From positions 124,001-188,000 of the forward strand of contig NZ_CP083691.1 of NCBI RefSeq assembly GCF_020097155.1: a DNA stretch of 64,000 nt, written 5' to 3'. Below, one piece after another: positions 1-8,453 of the stretch. The notes beneath the pieces were generated by a model, which saw only the letters and a program-made list of their open reading frames with translations, made no database searches and was not told the DNA's origin. Position 1 is the stretch's first letter, and each line of letters opens with the position of its first letter. The position numbers and the translations under genes are program-made. Source of the DNA: Micrococcus porci (GTDB taxonomy: Bacteria > Actinomycetota > Actinomycetes > Actinomycetales > Micrococcaceae).

Positions 1-81
1 AGGGCAGGATCCATCATAACCAGATCCCCGCGCCGCGTGCCAATCCCCGCCGGGCGAGGTGCATCCGCCCCTGTCCACTGG

Positions 82-87
82 TAGAGT
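82..87 (+). promoter_or_regulatory. Candidate -10 element of the SRP RNA gene
   Basis: TAGAGT lies about 9-10 bases before the basal helix of the SRP RNA, the spacing expected for a sigma-A-type -10 hexamer. No convincing -35 is seen. The 81 bases before it show nothing recognisable. Confidence 0.4.
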
Positions 88-94
88 TCCGGAC

Positions 95-182
95 GGCCCC
101 TCACGTGGTGTCATCTCGCTGAACTCCCCCAGGACCGGAAGGTAGCAAGGGTAGGTGGGCTCTGGCAGGTGCGTGAGGGGTC
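95..182 (+). ncRNA. ffs: Bacterial small signal recognition particle RNA (4.5S type)
   Basis: This is the RNA scaffold of the signal recognition particle; it binds Ffh and directs nascent membrane proteins to FtsY. A perfect 9-bp basal helix pairs cccctcacg (97-105) with cgtgagggg (172-180). The apical part (129-165) has the hallmark aggaccggaaggtagcaag tetraloop and asymmetric loop that bind the Ffh M domain. The length of about 88 nt fits the short SRP RNA, which lacks an Alu domain. Ends are set by the helix and are approximate. Confidence 0.9.
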
Positions 183-204
183 TTCGACTTTCACAGGAGG
201 TCCC

Positions 205-1191
205 ATGCCCGCCGGCCGCTACGCCCCCTCCCCCACGGGCACCCTGCACCTGGGCAACCTGCGCACCGCGCTCGTCGCGTGGCTCGCCGCCCGTGCCACC
301 GGCCGCACCTTCCTGCTGCGGATCGAGGACCTGGACCGGGTCTGCTCCGGCGCCGAGGCCGGCCAGCTCGCCGACCTCGCCGCCGTCGGCCTGGACTGGG
401 ACGGGGAACCCGTCCACCAGTCCGAACGCACCGCCCTGTACGACGCCGCCGTGGCCGCCCTGCGCGCCGCGCACGGCGCGGACGCGGTCTACGAGTGCTT
501 CTGCTCGCGCAAGGACATCGCCGAGGCGACGTCGGCCCCGCACCCGAGGCCCGACGACGGCGCCCCCGCCTCCGGCGGCACCGTGCCGCTGCGTCCGCCC
601 GGCTTCTATCCGGGCACCTGCCGTGGCCTGACGGAGGCCGAGCGGGCCGAGCGGCGGCGGGTGCGCCCCGCCGCCCTGCGGATCGACGCGGCGAAGGTCG
701 CGGGCCTGCCGGCGGGCGAGATCCCGCGCGCGACCGCCGTGGACGTGCTGCACGGCGAGGTCACGGGCCTGGTCGACGACCTGGTGCTGCGCCGGAACGA
801 CGGGGCGTACGCGTACAACCTGGCCGTCGTCGTGGACGACCTGGCGCAGGGCGTGGACCAGGTGGTCCGCGGCGACGACCTGCTCGACTCGGCCCCGCGC
901 CAGCGCTGGCTGGCCGAGGCGCTGTGCGTCGCACGCGGAGAGCCGACGCCCGCGGTGGAGTACCTGCACGTGCCGCTCGTGCTGAATGCGGAGGGGCGGC
1001 GGCTGGCCAAGCGGGACGGCGCCGTGACCCTCGGGGACCTCGCCGCGCAGGACCCGGCGTGGACCCCCGCGCGGCTGCGGGACCGACTGCTGGAGTCCCT
1101 CGGCCTGCCCGCGGGACCGCTGGCGGTCGCCGTGCGCGCGTTCGACCCGGCCGCCCTGCCGCGCGATCCGTGGGTGTTCACCGGGCTCTGA
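205..1191 (+). CDS. gluQ: Glutamyl-Q tRNA(Asp) synthetase
   Basis: GluRS-like enzyme lacking an anticodon-binding domain. In the characterised family it attaches glutamate to queuosine in tRNA(Asp). It is 328 aa, close to the family length. The class I HIGH-like motif is HLGN (residues 15-18) and the KMSKS-like motif is RLAKRDG. The zinc-site cysteines CFC and the later YPGTC are present, as in GluQ and unlike full GluRS. The ATG at 205 follows AGGAGG (195-200); an earlier in-frame ATG at 169 lies inside the SRP RNA and is rejected. It converges with the next gene across a hairpin terminator. Queuosine use by this organism cannot be judged from the window. Confidence 0.9.
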   Translation: MPAGRYAPSPTGTLHLGNLRTALVAWLAARATGRTFLLRIEDLDRVCSGAEAGQLADLAAVGLDWDGEPVHQSERTALYDAAVAALRAAHGADAVYECFCSRKDIAEATSAPHPRPDDGAPASGGTVPLRPPGFYPGTCRGLTEAERAERRRVRPAALRIDAAKVAGLPAGEIPRATAVDVLHGEVTGLVDDLVLRRNDGAYAYNLAVVVDDLAQGVDQVVRGDDLLDSAPRQRWLAEALCVARGEPTPAVEYLHVPLVLNAEGRRLAKRDGAVTLGDLAAQDPAWTPARLRDRLLESLGLPAGPLAVAVRAFDPAALPRDPWVFTGL

Positions 1192-1198
1192 GTCTGAG

Positions 1199-1232
1199 CG
1201 GGCCTGCGGCGTCCCGGCCCGCCGCAGGCCCG
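1199..1232. terminator. Bidirectional hairpin between gluQ and the nitroreductase gene
   Basis: A perfect 13-bp stem (1199-1211 with 1220-1232) and an 8-base loop sit in the 48-base gap between convergent genes. There is no U-tract, which is common for very GC-rich actinobacterial terminators. Confidence 0.6.
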
Positions 1233-1239
1233 GCCCCGG

Positions 1240-1905
1240 TCAGAGGACCTGGGCGGCCTGGTCGAAGTCGAGGCGGCCCTGGCGGGGCTGCTGCGCCTTC
1301 TCGTCGTCCGCGGCGGCGTGGCCCACGTTGATCACCAGGAGGGACTTCCAGGCACGGTCCGCGTGGAACGCGGCGTCCACGGCGGCGGCGTCGAACCCGG
1401 CCATGGGGCCGACCTCGAGCCCGTGCGCGCGCAGGGCCACGAGCAGGTAGCCCACCTGGATGAGCGCGTTCGTGCGGCCCATCCCCTCGCGCATGCCCGC
1501 CTTGCCCTCGGCATCCTCTTCGAAGCCCTCCCGGAACGGGGCGAGGTGGCCCATGTGGCGGTGCCAGTCGAGGTCGTAGGAGGCGATCAGCGTGAGCGGG
1601 GCGCGCTCCGTCTTCTCCCGGTTGAACTCGATCATGAGCGGGGCCAGGCGGGCGCGGGCCTCGGGGCTGTCCACGACGTCGAGCCGCAGCGGCTGGTTGT
1701 TCATGGCGGTCGGCGCCCAGCGGAGGTCCGCGTAGGCCCGCTCGATCAGCGCGAGGTCGACGGGCTCGTCCGAGAAGAGCTGCGTCGTGTGGCGGTCCGC
1801 GAAGAGGCGGTCGATCTCCGCCTGACTCAGCGGTCCCGCGTCCGGGGCCGGCTGCGTGGAGTGGATCGTGTCCTCGGCGTCGGTGTGCATGTACGTGGTG
1901 GTCAT
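1240..1905 (-). CDS. Nitroreductase family protein, RutE/malonic-semialdehyde-reductase-like
   Basis: FMN-dependent NAD(P)H oxidoreductase of the nitroreductase fold, 221 aa. The N-terminal FMN-binding region reads WAPTAMNNQPLRL, where RutE-type proteins have GPTSAN-P. The segment GYLLVALRAHGLEVGPMAGF matches the RutE/HadB subgroup signature. RutE reduces malonic semialdehyde in uracil degradation, but no other rut gene is nearby, so the substrate is not assignable. The start at 1905 (MTTTYMH) was chosen over the in-frame extension because it sits just before the dnaX promoter region. The gene is divergent from dnaX. Confidence 0.8.
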   Translation of the reverse strand: MTTTYMHTDAEDTIHSTQPAPDAGPLSQAEIDRLFADRHTTQLFSDEPVDLALIERAYADLRWAPTAMNNQPLRLDVVDSPEARARLAPLMIEFNREKTERAPLTLIASYDLDWHRHMGHLAPFREGFEEDAEGKAGMREGMGRTNALIQVGYLLVALRAHGLEVGPMAGFDAAAVDAAFHADRAWKSLLVINVGHAAADDEKAQQPRQGRLDFDQAAQVL

Positions 1906-1970
1906 GGGCCAGGGAACGAGCCGGCGGGCGTGCGCATTCCCCGGCTCCCTTAGCCCGTCCGCCCGCCGGA

Positions 1971-1976
1971 TAGGCT
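1971..1976 (+). promoter_or_regulatory. Candidate -10 element giving a leaderless dnaX mRNA
   Basis: TAGGCT ends 7 bases before the dnaX GTG, so transcription would begin at or next to the start codon. No Shine-Dalgarno sequence is visible before that GTG. Confidence 0.45.
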
Positions 1977-1983
1977 TTCGAGG

Positions 1984-4900
1984 GTGAGCACCGCCCTGTA
2001 TCGCCGCTATCGCCCGGACCGTTTCGAGGACGTGATCGGGCAGGACCATGTCACGGTCCCGCTGCGCACCGCACTGGCGAAGGACCGCGTGAACCACGCC
2101 TACCTCTTCTCCGGCCCGCGCGGCTGCGGCAAGACCACGTCCGCCCGCATCCTGGCCCGCTGCCTCAACTGCGCCCAGGGCCCCACGCCCACGCCGTGCG
2201 GCGAGTGCGACTCGTGCCGGGACCTGGCCACCGGCGGGCCGGGCTCGCTGGACGTGCTGGAGATCGACGCGGCCTCGCACGGCGGTGTGGAGGACGCCCG
2301 TGGCCTGCGCGAGCGGGCCACGTTCGCCCCGGTGCGGGACCGCTACAAGATCCTCATCATCGACGAGGCGCACATGGTCACGGCGGCGGGTTTCAACGCG
2401 CTGCTGAAGATCGTGGAGGAGCCGCCGGAGCACCTGAAGTTCATCTTCGCCACCACGGAGCCGGAGAAGGTCATCGGGACCATCCGCTCCCGCACCCACC
2501 ACTACCCGTTCCGGCTCGTGCCGCCGGAGCCGCTCATCGCCTACCTGGAGAGGCTGTGCCAGGAGGAAGGCGTCCGCGTGGAGCCCGGCGTCCTGCCGCT
2601 CGTGGTGCGCGCCGGCACGGGCTCGGTCCGGGACACGCTCTCCGTGCTGGACCAGCTGATCGGCGGCGCCCAGCAGGGGCAGGTCTCCTACGACCTCGCC
2701 GTGAGCCTGCTCGGCTTCACGCCGGAGGCGCTGCTGGACGACGTGGTCGACGCGATCGCCGCGGACGACACCCCCACCGTGTTCCGCGTGGCCGACCGCG
2801 TGGTGCAGTCCGGCCAGGACCCCCGCCGGTTCGTGGAGGACCTCCTGGAGCGGTTCCGGGACCTCGTGATCGCCCGCGCCCTGCCGGACGAGGCCTCGTC
2901 CATCCTCCACGGCATGCCGGAGGACCAGGTGCGTCGCCTGGCCGCGCAGGCCTCCCAGCTCTCCCGGGCGGAGCTCTCGCGCCTGGCGGACGTCACGAAC
3001 CTCGCCCTCACGGACATGGTGGGCGCCACGAGCCCCCGCCTGCACCTGGAGCTGCTCATGGCGCGGCTCATGCTGCCAGCCACGGACGACACCCACCGCG
3101 GCCTGGCCGCCCGGCTCGAGGCCTTGGAGCGCCGCGTCGCCGGCGGCGCCGCGTTCTCCCCCGACGACGACGCCTCCTCCGGCGCCGAGGGGCCCGCGGC
3201 GGGTGGCGCCGGCCAGGGCGGCGCCGCCCTGAGCGGTGCGGCGCTCGCGCGCGCCGCCGCCCGCCGCGCCGAGCCCGAGCAGGCACGGGAGCAGGAGCCC
3301 GGGGCCGGGAGTGACAAGCGGGCCGCGGAGCCCGCGACGCCGAAGCCCGCGACGCCCGAGCCGGTGGCCGCCGCCCCGGCCCCCGAGCGCCCAGTGGAGC
3401 GTCCAGCGGAGGCTCCGGCGCCGTCGTCGTCCGCGCCGGCCGCCCCTGCTGCGCCCACCGCGCACACCCCGAGCCAGGTGGAGAAGGTGCGCCGCGCGTG
3501 GCCGGACATCCTGGCCGCTCTCGAGAGCGACTCGCGCCTGATGTGGATGCTCGTGAAGGACAACGCCACCGTGGCGGGGTACGACGGGGAGCTGCTCACC
3601 GTCGCGTTCCCGCAGGAGGGCCCGCGCCGCACGCTCCAGTCCCGCAACGGCGAGCAGGTGCTCGGCGAGGCCGTGCACCGCGTGCTCGGCATCCGCCCGA
3701 GGCTGGACCTGATCCTCGGCGGCGACACCCCGCGGGGTGAGGAGCGCCCAAAAGCTGAGGGCCGCCCCGCCGCGGCCGTGAGCGAGGCCCCCGCCGCCCC
3801 GTCCACGTCCGCTCCACCGCCCGCCCCGCAGGGCCAGCCGACTCAGGCCCAACCGCCGCGGGCCCAGCCCTCCCCCGAGGACGGTCGACGACCCGCCGCG
3901 TCCGCACCGCGCCCGCAGGACGTCGCCGTCGCCACGTCCTGGGACCAGGCCCCCGCACCCTCGGCGGCTCCCTGGCAGCCGGCTCCCTCGCGGCCCGCCG
4001 CGGCCTCGCCCGCCCCGCAGACCGGCCCCGCCGCCCCGTCCACCCCCGACCCGCGCCAGGACGCCCACCCGGGCACCCGCCCGGGCCCGGCGGACACCAC
4101 GCCCCCGGCCGCACCGCCGTCGGACGGCTGGGGTCACGTCGACGAGGAGCCGCCCGCCTGGGACGACGCCCCGCCGCCGCCCGAGGACCCGTGGGACTCC
4201 CTGCCCGAGTTCGACCCGGACGCGGACATGGAGGACTCCCCCGGCCCCGAGGGCTGGACCCCCGGGGCCGGCGACGACGCCGTCCACGGCTCCGCCGGCT
4301 CGGCACCGACCTCCGCGCCCGAAGCGTGGGGCGGTGCGGTGCCCACCCCGCAGGACTGGGGCGCCCCGCGCCCGCAGGATCCGGTCGAGTCCCCCGCGCC
4401 GCAGGGCCCGGAGGCGGGCACGCAGGGCACGGCACCGGACGCGGCCGCGCAGGGCGCGCCGTCGCCCGCGGCCCCCGCCGAGGCGGTCCCGGAGGACCCG
4501 GAGACCGCGCGTCGCGCCTACGACCCCGGCCCCCTCGTGCGCGAGGAGGAGCTCACCATCCCGGTGTTCGCGAAGCCCGAGGCGCAGCTGCGCGCCGAGT
4601 TCGCCGCCCGGTTCGGCGGCACCCGCCCCGCCGGGTTCGACTCGACGGCCGCCTCGGACGCCGCGGCCCCGGACGCACAGGGCCCCGGCGCCGCGGCGCG
4701 CGCGGCCGCCCACGGCGAGCCCGTGCGCGGCGGGCAGGACGCCGCCGAGCCCGCCGCGGACCGTGAGGCCGAGCCCGAGGAGGACCCGCAGGCCGCCGCC
4801 TCCGCCCCCGAGCACCCGGTGCGCCCGAGCCCGGCCCGCCCCACCGCGGACGACACCCCCGACCCCGGCGTCCCCCAGGAGGACCACGCCGAGGACGCAG

Positions 4901-5415
4901 CGCCGCCGTCGGCGACCGCACCCGACGACCGCGGATCCGGCCACCCGGACTCCCACTACCCCGCCCTGATGGAGCGGCTGCGGGCCAGCGGCCCGCTCGA
5001 GCCGCCCGTCAACGCGCGCCCGGCCGGGCAGGGCGGTGCCCGCGAGGAGCAGGTCCCCGCACCCGTCGACGCCGCGCCCTCCCCCGGCCGCCCCAGCGCC
5101 GCCTCCCTCGGCCGCCCCACCGGCGACCCGCAGGCCGCCATCGCGCCCCCGGCCGAGGACCCCCGCGCGTCGGGCGCCCGCGCCGCCGCCATCCAGGCGG
5201 CCCGCGAGGCCGCCCGGGGCGCCGGGCCCCGACCCGCGGACGGCGCCCCGGGCGGCCCCGCTACGGCGTCCGGGCCGTCCGTAGACTGGCAGGACGAGGT
5301 GGCCAGCGACGACGACGTGGCCCTCGAGGACTCCGGCCTGGTCGGCCGGCCCGTGGTGGAGCGCCTGCTCGGCGCCCGGCTGCTGGAGGAGCGTCCGCTC
5401 GAGCCCGGACTCTGA
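1984..5415 (+). CDS. dnaX: DNA polymerase III subunit gamma/tau
   Basis: ATPase of the replicative clamp loader. The N-terminal AAA+ module has the Walker A box GPRGCGKT (44-51), a four-cysteine zinc site (C63, C72, C75, C78; C60 nearby), DEAH Walker B (127-130) and an intact collar region to about residue 370. The rest is extraordinarily long and rich in Ala, Pro, Gly, Asp and Glu. It is interrupted by a more ordered stretch at about 495-580 (VRRAWPDILAALESDSRLMW), which resembles the tau domain that contacts the polymerase. Total length is 1143 aa, against roughly 600-800 for many bacteria. No slippery frameshift heptamer was seen. The GTG start has no clear ribosome site and is probably leaderless. 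recR follows at 52 bases. Confidence 0.95.
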   Translation: MSTALYRRYRPDRFEDVIGQDHVTVPLRTALAKDRVNHAYLFSGPRGCGKTTSARILARCLNCAQGPTPTPCGECDSCRDLATGGPGSLDVLEIDAASHGGVEDARGLRERATFAPVRDRYKILIIDEAHMVTAAGFNALLKIVEEPPEHLKFIFATTEPEKVIGTIRSRTHHYPFRLVPPEPLIAYLERLCQEEGVRVEPGVLPLVVRAGTGSVRDTLSVLDQLIGGAQQGQVSYDLAVSLLGFTPEALLDDVVDAIAADDTPTVFRVADRVVQSGQDPRRFVEDLLERFRDLVIARALPDEASSILHGMPEDQVRRLAAQASQLSRAELSRLADVTNLALTDMVGATSPRLHLELLMARLMLPATDDTHRGLAARLEALERRVAGGAAFSPDDDASSGAEGPAAGGAGQGGAALSGAALARAAARRAEPEQAREQEPGAGSDKRAAEPATPKPATPEPVAAAPAPERPVERPAEAPAPSSSAPAAPAAPTAHTPSQVEKVRRAWPDILAALESDSRLMWMLVKDNATVAGYDGELLTVAFPQEGPRRTLQSRNGEQVLGEAVHRVLGIRPRLDLILGGDTPRGEERPKAEGRPAAAVSEAPAAPSTSAPPPAPQGQPTQAQPPRAQPSPEDGRRPAASAPRPQDVAVATSWDQAPAPSAAPWQPAPSRPAAASPAPQTGPAAPSTPDPRQDAHPGTRPGPADTTPPAAPPSDGWGHVDEEPPAWDDAPPPPEDPWDSLPEFDPDADMEDSPGPEGWTPGAGDDAVHGSAGSAPTSAPEAWGGAVPTPQDWGAPRPQDPVESPAPQGPEAGTQGTAPDAAAQGAPSPAAPAEAVPEDPETARRAYDPGPLVREEELTIPVFAKPEAQLRAEFAARFGGTRPAGFDSTAASDAAAPDAQGPGAAARAAAHGEPVRGGQDAAEPAADREAEPEEDPQAAASAPEHPVRPSPARPTADDTPDPGVPQEDHAEDAAPPSATAPDDRGSGHPDSHYPALMERLRASGPLEPPVNARPAGQGGAREEQVPAPVDAAPSPGRPSAASLGRPTGDPQAAIAPPAEDPRASGARAAAIQAAREAARGAGPRPADGAPGGPATASGPSVDWQDEVASDDDVALEDSGLVGRPVVERLLGARLLEERPLEPGL

Positions 5416-5467
5416 TCCGCATGCACACAGACACGGCCCCACGAGGGCGGGGAAGGCACGGTGAGAC

Positions 5468-6067
5468 GTGTACGAAGGCGCCGTCCAGGACCTGATCGAC
5501 GAGCTCGGCCGGCTGCCGGGCATCGGCCCGAAGTCCGCCCAGCGCATCGCGTTCCACGTGCTCGAGGCGGACGCCGCGGACATGCTCCGCCTCGCCGACG
5601 CCATCCGCACCGTGAAGGACAAGGTGCGCCTGTGCTCGGTCTGCTTCAACGTGTCCGAGCAGGAGGTCTGCCACCTCTGCCGGGACGCCCGCCGGGACGA
5701 CTCGCAGATCTGCGTCGTCGAGGAGTCCCAGGACGTCATGGCCATGGAGCGCACCCGTGCCTTCCAGGGCCGCTACCACGTGCTCGGCGGCGCCATCAAT
5801 CCCATCGCCGGGATCGGCCCGGAGCAGCTCCACGTGCGCGAGCTCCTCACCCGCCTCCAGGACGAGGCCGTGCAGGAGGTCATCCTCGCCACGGACCCCA
5901 ACCTCGAGGGCGAGGCCACGGCCACCTACCTCGGGCGCCTGCTCGGCGCCACCGGCATCCGCGTCACCCGTCTGGCTTCCGGCCTGCCCGTGGGCGGCGA
6001 CCTCGAGTACGCGGACGAGGTCACCCTCGGCCGCGCCTTCGAGGGCCGCCGCCTCATCTCCGGCTGA
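5468..6067 (+). CDS. recR: Recombination mediator protein RecR
   Basis: RecR works with RecO (and RecF) to load RecA on gapped DNA. It is 199 aa, the normal size. It has the helix-hairpin-helix [15 protein letters not shown] (16-30), the C4 zinc finger CSVC..CHLC (C56, C59, C68, C71), and a Toprim domain with [12 protein letters not shown] and [13 protein letters not shown]. The start is GTG at 5468. The dnaX-recR pairing is the usual bacterial arrangement. The gene converges on an ABC permease gene with only 3 bases between stop codons. Confidence 0.96.
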   Translation: MYEGAVQDLIDELGRLPGIGPKSAQRIAFHVLEADAADMLRLADAIRTVKDKVRLCSVCFNVSEQEVCHLCRDARRDDSQICVVEESQDVMAMERTRAFQGRYHVLGGAINPIAGIGPEQLHVRELLTRLQDEAVQEVILATDPNLEGEATATYLGRLLGATGIRVTRLASGLPVGGDLEYADEVTLGRAFEGRRLISG

Positions 6068-6070
6068 GGC

Positions 6071-7216
6071 TCAGGCCACCCGCGTCCCCGTGGGCAGCCG
6101 CCCGGCCGGGGTGTCCAGGCGGCGCCGCCCCCACCACAGGAGCGCCGCCAGGAACCCGCCCTGCAGGAGCATGCCCAGCGGCCACGTCGGCCAGGTGCGG
6201 TCGACCAGCGTGACGGGCGAGTCGGTCACGGAGCCCTCGTTGACCTGACCGTCCACGCAGTCCGTGTACTCCCGCGGGTCGATCTGGGCCACCCGCATGC
6301 CCAGGGAGATCAAGTTCAGCGCGCCGAACTCCTCCCCGGCCGAGTCCTCCCGCAGCTCCGGCAGCGGCACGGCGTCGGCGACCACCACGTAGGGGTTGCC
6401 GGCGAGCAGCCAGGCCACCCGACGCGGGTCCGGCACGGTCGTGTCCCGCAGCGGTCCGGCGCAGGACTTCGTGGACCCCGCGTCCTCCGCATAGCCGTAG
6501 GTGACCTGGTTGGTCTGCAGGCGGGTCTCGATGAACTGCAGGGAGATCGTGAACGCGATCAGCGAGCCGATCGTCATCATCGCGACCAGCAGGTACGTCA
6601 CCACCACGGCGAACAGGGTGCGGCCCGTGATCGCGGAGACCGCCACGCCGATCCCCGTGACCACCGCGAACTCCACGAGGATCATCGCCAGGCCCGCGAG
6701 CACCGCCAGCGGGGGCACCTGCCCCACCACGGCCGCCACGATGAGCCACGGCGCCGCCGCCACGAGGAACGCGACCGCCGCGATCCACGCCGCCAGCCAC
6801 TTGCCCAGCATCAGCTGCCAGGTGGACACCAGGGTCACCTGGGTGATCGCCAGGGTGCCCGCCGACCGGTCGCCCGAGATCGCGTTCGCCGACAGGGCCG
6901 GGGACACCAGCAGGCAGAGCGTCAGGACGAACAGCAGCACGCCGTCGTACAGCCAGCGCCCGAAGACCATCGTGGAGTCGGGGCTGTTGCCCCCCGTCCA
7001 CGCGTGCAGGCCCAGCGCGCCGAGGGTGACGCCGCCGACCAGCAGGAAGAACACGCCGAGCAGGATGTACCAGCCGCGCGAGCGCAGCCGCTGGCGCAGC
7101 TCCATGCCCACCAGGGTGCGCAGGGCGTCCACGACGCCGAGGCGCCCGCTCCCCAGCGGGGTCGGGCCGCCCGCGGGGGCGGCGGCGGGCGGCGGGGTGT
7201 GCAGGACGGCGCTCAT
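6071..7216 (-). CDS. ABC-2 type transporter permease
   Basis: Integral membrane protein of 381 aa with about six hydrophobic segments. The first follows a basic cytoplasmic stretch (LRQRLRSRGWYILLG), and the conserved GDRSAGTLAITQV block is typical of ABC-2 exporter permeases. A large polar loop lies between the fifth and sixth segments (about residues 230-340), probably extracellular. Its start overlaps the stop of the ATPase gene (ATGA), so the two are made together as a two-component exporter. The substrate is unknown. Confidence 0.8.
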   Translation of the reverse strand: MSAVLHTPPPAAAPAGGPTPLGSGRLGVVDALRTLVGMELRQRLRSRGWYILLGVFFLLVGGVTLGALGLHAWTGGNSPDSTMVFGRWLYDGVLLFVLTLCLLVSPALSANAISGDRSAGTLAITQVTLVSTWQLMLGKWLAAWIAAVAFLVAAAPWLIVAAVVGQVPPLAVLAGLAMILVEFAVVTGIGVAVSAITGRTLFAVVVTYLLVAMMTIGSLIAFTISLQFIETRLQTNQVTYGYAEDAGSTKSCAGPLRDTTVPDPRRVAWLLAGNPYVVVADAVPLPELREDSAGEEFGALNLISLGMRVAQIDPREYTDCVDGQVNEGSVTDSPVTLVDRTWPTWPLGMLLQGGFLAALLWWGRRRLDTPAGRLPTGTRVA

Positions 7217-8241
7217 GCGCGGCCTCCTTCGACGGTCGGAGCGGGGCCGGCGGCCGTGACGGGTCCGGCGGCGTGAGGGGCGGGGCCCCCGAGGGCGAGG
7301 TCCAGGTAGGCGTTCTCCAGCCGGGAGCCCTCCGGGGCCAGCCGGCTCACGGGGACGCCGGCGGCCACGAGGTCCGCCAGCAGGGCGGCCGCGGCGTCCT
7401 CGCCGCGCAGCCGCACCACGACGCCCGGCCGGTGCCCCTCCAGGGGCGCGGCCAGGGGCACGCCGCGCGCCTGCAGGGCGCGGACCAGCTCGTCGCGGCG
7501 GGACGGGTCCGGTCCGGCGATCCGGTACGGACGCTCCCGGCCGGCGTCGTCCGCGCCGGAGAGGTCCCGCACCGCCACCGTGGCACCCTCGCTCACGAAC
7601 ACGGCCCGGTCCGCCATCTCCTCCAGCTCCGCGAGCACGTGGGAGGAGACCAGCACCGCGACGCCGGCCGCGGCCATCGCGCGCACGTCGTCCCGCAGGC
7701 GGATCCGGGAGGTCGGGTCGAGGCCGTTGGCCGGCTCGTCCAGCATGAGGACCGCCGGGCGGTGCACGGTGGCGCGCGCCAGGGAGAGCCGCTGCTGCTG
7801 GCCGCGGGAGAGCACCCGGGCGGGCCGGTCCGCGAACGGCTCCAGCTGGACCCAGGCCAGCTGCTCGCGGGCACGCGTGGCGGCCTCCGCCTGCCCCATC
7901 CCGTACAGCCGGCCCAGGCTCGTCAGGATGTCCGCGCAGGTCAGCGAGTCCCACACGCCCAGGGTGTCCGGCATCCAGCCGAGCAGCCGGCGGGCCTGCC
8001 CCGGGTCCGCCATGGCGTCCACCCCGGCCACGGACACGGAGCCCCGGTCCGGACGCAGCAGCGTGGCGAGCAGGAGCATGAGGGTCGTCTTGCCGGACCC
8101 GTTCGGGCCGACGAGGGCGGTCACGGACCCGGCAGGGGCGGTCAGGGAGACGTCGCGGACGGCGTGCACGGACCCGAAGGATCGGGCCAGGCCGTGCGCC
8201 ACGATCCCCGAGGGCGGCTGCGGGAGGACGGAGCTGGTCAT
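7213..8241 (-). CDS. ABC transporter ATP-binding protein (exporter type)
   Basis: Cytoplasmic ATPase of 342 aa partnering the overlapping ABC-2 permease gene. Visible motifs are Walker A GPNGSGKTT, signature LSRGQQQRLSLARA (the usual LSGGQ is LSRGQ here), Walker B VLMLDEPANGLD and the H-loop VLVSSHVL. After the nucleotide-binding domain comes a C-terminal extension of about 110 residues, as in CcmA/NatA-type export ATPases. The start ATG at 8241 precedes MTSSVLPQPP; longer in-frame starts run into the lysC promoter region. Confidence 0.85.
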   Translation of the reverse strand: MTSSVLPQPPSGIVAHGLARSFGSVHAVRDVSLTAPAGSVTALVGPNGSGKTTLMLLLATLLRPDRGSVSVAGVDAMADPGQARRLLGWMPDTLGVWDSLTCADILTSLGRLYGMGQAEAATRAREQLAWVQLEPFADRPARVLSRGQQQRLSLARATVHRPAVLMLDEPANGLDPTSRIRLRDDVRAMAAAGVAVLVSSHVLAELEEMADRAVFVSEGATVAVRDLSGADDAGRERPYRIAGPDPSRRDELVRALQARGVPLAAPLEGHRPGVVVRLRGEDAAAALLADLVAAGVPVSRLAPEGSRLENAYLDLALGGPAPHAAGPVTAAGPAPTVEGGRA

Positions 8242-8365
8242 GTCCCCATCCTGGCCGCGCCGCCGTCGGCGCCCATCCGACCACGGGATGACCTTGCCCC
8301 CGCCGGGGTGGTCCACCAAGCGGACGCGGGAGGTCACCCGCGTCACTCCCACCCGAGGCGCCGCC

Positions 8366-8371
8366 TACAAT
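8366..8371 (+). promoter_or_regulatory. Candidate -10 element of lysC
   Basis: TACAAT is a near-perfect sigma-A -10 hexamer. Transcription from about 8378 would give a leader of about 76 nt before the lysC GTG. Confidence 0.45.
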
Positions 8372-8453
8372 CGGGCCAGCCGCGCGTCGCCGTGCCGCCC
8401 TGGGGGTGCGCCGGACGGCCGCCCCGCCCCGCCCCCGTCCGGAAGGATCCTCC

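Noticed and set aside
169..204. Upstream in-frame ATG for gluQ
   Set aside because: It falls within the SRP RNA 3' strand; ATG 205 has AGGAGG at correct spacing and starts the conserved AGRYAPSPTG segment.
1240..5754. A reverse-strand open frame of about 1500 codons covering the whole of dnaX
   Set aside because: Its C-terminal part is the real nitroreductase; the rest is an antisense shadow caused by high GC at codon third positions, with low-complexity translation and no ribosome site.
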